DNA of 64,000 nucleotides, taken from contig NC_134287.1 in assembly GCF_949628215.1 (NCBI RefSeq), positions 23,815,501 through 23,879,500 on the forward strand, given 5' to 3'. Of this stretch, positions 61,351 through 64,000 are shown piece by piece (positions within the stretch are counted from its first letter, which is position 1; each line of letters starts with the position of its first letter). Below the pieces are notes generated by a model that did not search any database, had not been told where the DNA came from, and saw nothing but the letters and a program-made list of their open reading frames with translations. Made by a program: the position numbers and the translations under genes. Source of the DNA: Phalacrocorax aristotelis. Lineage: Eukaryota > Chordata > Aves > Suliformes > Phalacrocoracidae.

Positions 61351-64000
61351 CCAGTACATCCCAGTTCCCTACCAGTGCAGCCCAGTACATCCCAGTTCTC
61401 TCCCAGTCCGTCCCAATCCCCTCCCAGTACATCCCAGTTCCCTCCCACTACATCCCAGTACATCCCAGTTCCCTCCCAGTGCATACCAGTTCCCTCCCAG
61501 TACATCCCAGTTCCCTCCCGGTACATCCCAGTTCCCACCCAGTACATCCTACTGCATACCAGTTCCCTCCCAGTTCACTCCCAGTACATCCCAGTACTTC
61601 ACAGTTCCCTCCCAGTACATCCCAGTACGTCCCAGTTCCCCTCAGTACATAACACTTCCCTCCCAGTACATACCAGTACATCCCAGTGTCCTCACAGTAC
61701 GTCCCAGTTCCCTCCCAGTACTGGGAGGGAACTGGGATGTACTGGGAGCGAACTGGGATGTACTGGGATGTAATGGGACGGAACTGGGATGTATTGGGAG
61801 GCACTGGGAAAGAAGTGGTAGTGAACCGGGAGGGAATTGGGATGTACGGGGATGAACTGGTAGGAAACTGGGATGTACTGGCATGGAACGGGGATGTATT
61901 GGGATGGACAGGAACGGAACTGGAATGTACGGCGATGTATTGGGATGTACTGGGAGCGAACTGGGATTTACTGGGATATACTGGGAGGAAACTGGGATAT
62001 ACTGGGAGGAAACTGGGAGGGAAGTGGGTGTCAACTGGGACATTCCAGTTTCCTCCCAGTTCCCTCCCAGTCCGTCCCAATCCCCTCCCAGTACATCCCA
62101 GTTCCCTGCCAGTATGTCCCAGTACATCCCAGTACATCCCAGTTCCCTCACAGTACATCCCAGTTCCCTCCCAGTTCACACACAGTTCACTCCCAGTTCC
62201 ATTCCAGTACATCCCAGTACATGCCAGTTGCCTCCCAGTTTCCTCTAAGTACATCCCAGTACTTTAAAGTTCCCTCCCAGTACATCCCAGTTCCCTCACA
62301 GTACATCCCAGTACTTCACAGTTCACTCCCACTACATCCCAGTACGTCCCAGTTCCCCCTTGGTACATAACACTTCCCTCCCAATACATCCAAGTTCCCT
62401 CCCAGTACATCCCAATCCCCTCCCAGTACATCCCAGTTCCCTGCCAGTACATCCCAGTACATCCCAGTTCCCTCCCAGTACATACCAGTTCCCTCCCAGT
62501 ACATCCCAGTTCCCTCCCAGTTCCCTCCCACTACATCCCAGTTCCCTCCCAGTACATACCAGTTCCCTCCCAGTACATCCTGGTACATCCCAGTTCCCAC
62601 CCAGTACATCCTACTACATACCAGTTCCCTCCCAGTTCACTCCCAGTACATCCCAGTACTTCACAGTTCCATCCCAGTACATCCCAGTACGCACCAGTTC
62701 CCCTCAGTACATAACACTTCCCTCCCAGTACATAACAGTACATCCCAGTGTCCTCACAGTACGTCCCAGTTCCCTCACAGTACATCCCAGTTCCCTACCA
62801 GTACGTCCCAGTTACCTCCCAGTTCACTCCCAGTACATAACAGTTACCTCCCAGTACATCCCAGTAGATCCTGGTACATCCCAAATCCCTGCCAGTTCCA
62901 CCCGGTACAACCCAGTACAAGCCTGTACATCCTAGTTCCTCCACAGTACATCCCAGGGCATCCCCGCACATCGTAGTGCCTCCCAGTACATCCCAGTTCC
63001 CTCCCAGTACTGGGAGGGACCTGGGATGTACTGGGAGGGAACTGGGACGTACTGGGAGGGAACTGGGATGTACTGGGATGTAATGGGACGGAACTGGGAT
63101 GTATTGGGAGGCACTGGGAAAGAAGTGGTAGTGAACCGGGAGGGAATTGGGATGTACGGGGATGAACTGGTAGGGAACTGGGATGTACTGGCATGGAACG
63201 GGGATGTATTGGGATGTACAGGAACGGAACTGGAATGTACTGCGATGTACTGGGATGTACTGGGAGCGAACTGGGATTTACTGGGATGTACTGGGAGGAA
63301 ACTGGGATATACTGGGAGGAAACTGGGATATACTGGGAGGCATTGGGAGGGAAGTGGGTGTCAACTGGGACATTCCAGTTTCCTCCCAGTACATCCCAGT
63401 TCCCTACCAGTGCAGCCCAGTACATCCCAGTTCCCTCCCAGTCCGTCCCAATCCCCTCCCAGTACATCCCAGTTCCCTGCCAGTATGTCCCAGTACATCC
63501 CAGTTCCCTCCCAGTACATCCCAGTTCCCTCCCAGTACATCCCAGTTCCCTCCCAGTTCCCTCCCACTACATCCCAGTACATCCCAGGTCCCTCCCAGTA
63601 CATACCAGTTCCCTCCCAGTACATCCCAGTTCCCTCCCGGTACATCCCAGTTCCCACCCAGTACATCCTACTACATACCAGTTCCCTCCCAGTTCACTCC
63701 CAGTACATCCCAGTACTTCACAGTTCCCTCCCAGTACATCCCAGTACGTCCCAGTTCCCCTCAGTACATAACACTTCCCTCCCAGTACATACCAGTACAT
63801 CCCAGTGTCCTCACAGTACATCCCAGTTACCTCTCAGTACATCCCAGTTCCCTACCAGTACATCCTAGTAGATCCTAGGACATTTCAAATCCCTGCCAGA
63901 TCCACCCGGTACAACCCAGTACAAGCCTGTACATCCTAGTTCCTCCACAGTACATCCCAGGGCATCCCGGCACATTGTAGTGCCTCCCAGTACATCCCAG
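61351..64000. repeat. Higher-order minisatellite array, inverted orientation
   Basis: The same units continue as reverse complement: inverted hinges (GGGTGTCAACTGGGACATT) near 62027 and 63357, inverted markers near 62950 and 63970. The switch is at about 61335-61360 inside the shared phrase TTTCCTCCCAGTACATCCCA. The array runs past the window end. Confidence 0.92.

Noticed and set aside
45411-64000. Many 60-330-codon frames rich in MYW/EGTG or PSTSQ/PVHPS repeats on both strands
   Set aside because: They are translations of minisatellite words with no domain, no splice context and equal openness on both strands.
1-64000. tRNA, rRNA or telomeric TTAGGG arrays
   Set aside because: I found no cloverleaf-like B-box, no rRNA-like stretch and no TTAGGG tract.

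Overview
The window looks like vertebrate nuclear DNA, most probably from a bird: a GC-rich microchromosome-like or subtelomeric segment, or a sex-chromosome segment. The evidence is CpG-island promoters with GT-AG splice signals and vertebrate promoter motifs (ZNF143-, CTCF- and NRF1-like), a decayed gammaretrovirus-like provirus, and kilobases of G-rich minisatellite built from ACTGGGATGT and ACTGGGAGGGA words. There are no bacterial-type operons, and most long open frames are artefacts of repeats or high GC. The bird assignment is inference.

Layout: 1-2595 is a minisatellite block. 2596-8506 is single-copy DNA with a tandem GC-box/RFX-like array, a CpG-island promoter and a possible three-exon, probably noncoding transcript. 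From 8507 to 45410 a unit of about 9.7 kb is present three times in full (8507-18260, 22385-32079, 32354-42124) and a fourth time truncated (42322-45410). The full copies are separated by arrays of an 11-bp unit: about 375 perfect copies of GAGGCAACTGT at 18261-22384, and about 25 and 18 copies of the one-base variant GAGGGAACTGT at 32080-32353 and 42125-42321. From 45411 to the end lies an 18.6-kb higher-order minisatellite with a 1.0-1.3 kb period, which flips orientation near 61350.

Each unit carries, in order: a CpG island with a CTCF-like site; a pair of ZNF143-like motifs; a candidate three-exon small gene (113 codons, no recognised family); a pyrimidine-rich degenerate tandem repeat; and, inserted into that repeat, an antisense provirus of about 5.6 kb with two LTRs, gag, pro and pol remnants and no env. 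The unit ends in a short fragment of the flanking minisatellite family. The fourth unit holds only a truncated, mosaic LTR that looks like a solo LTR.

Inferred history: the provirus inserted once (4-bp target duplication CCTG) and decayed. The unit was then tandemly amplified, because the copies are far more alike than the two LTRs of one provirus. One copy lost its provirus interior by LTR-LTR recombination and was cut by the minisatellite. One junction array then expanded greatly. Exon models, motif calls and relative ages are read by eye and are not measured.
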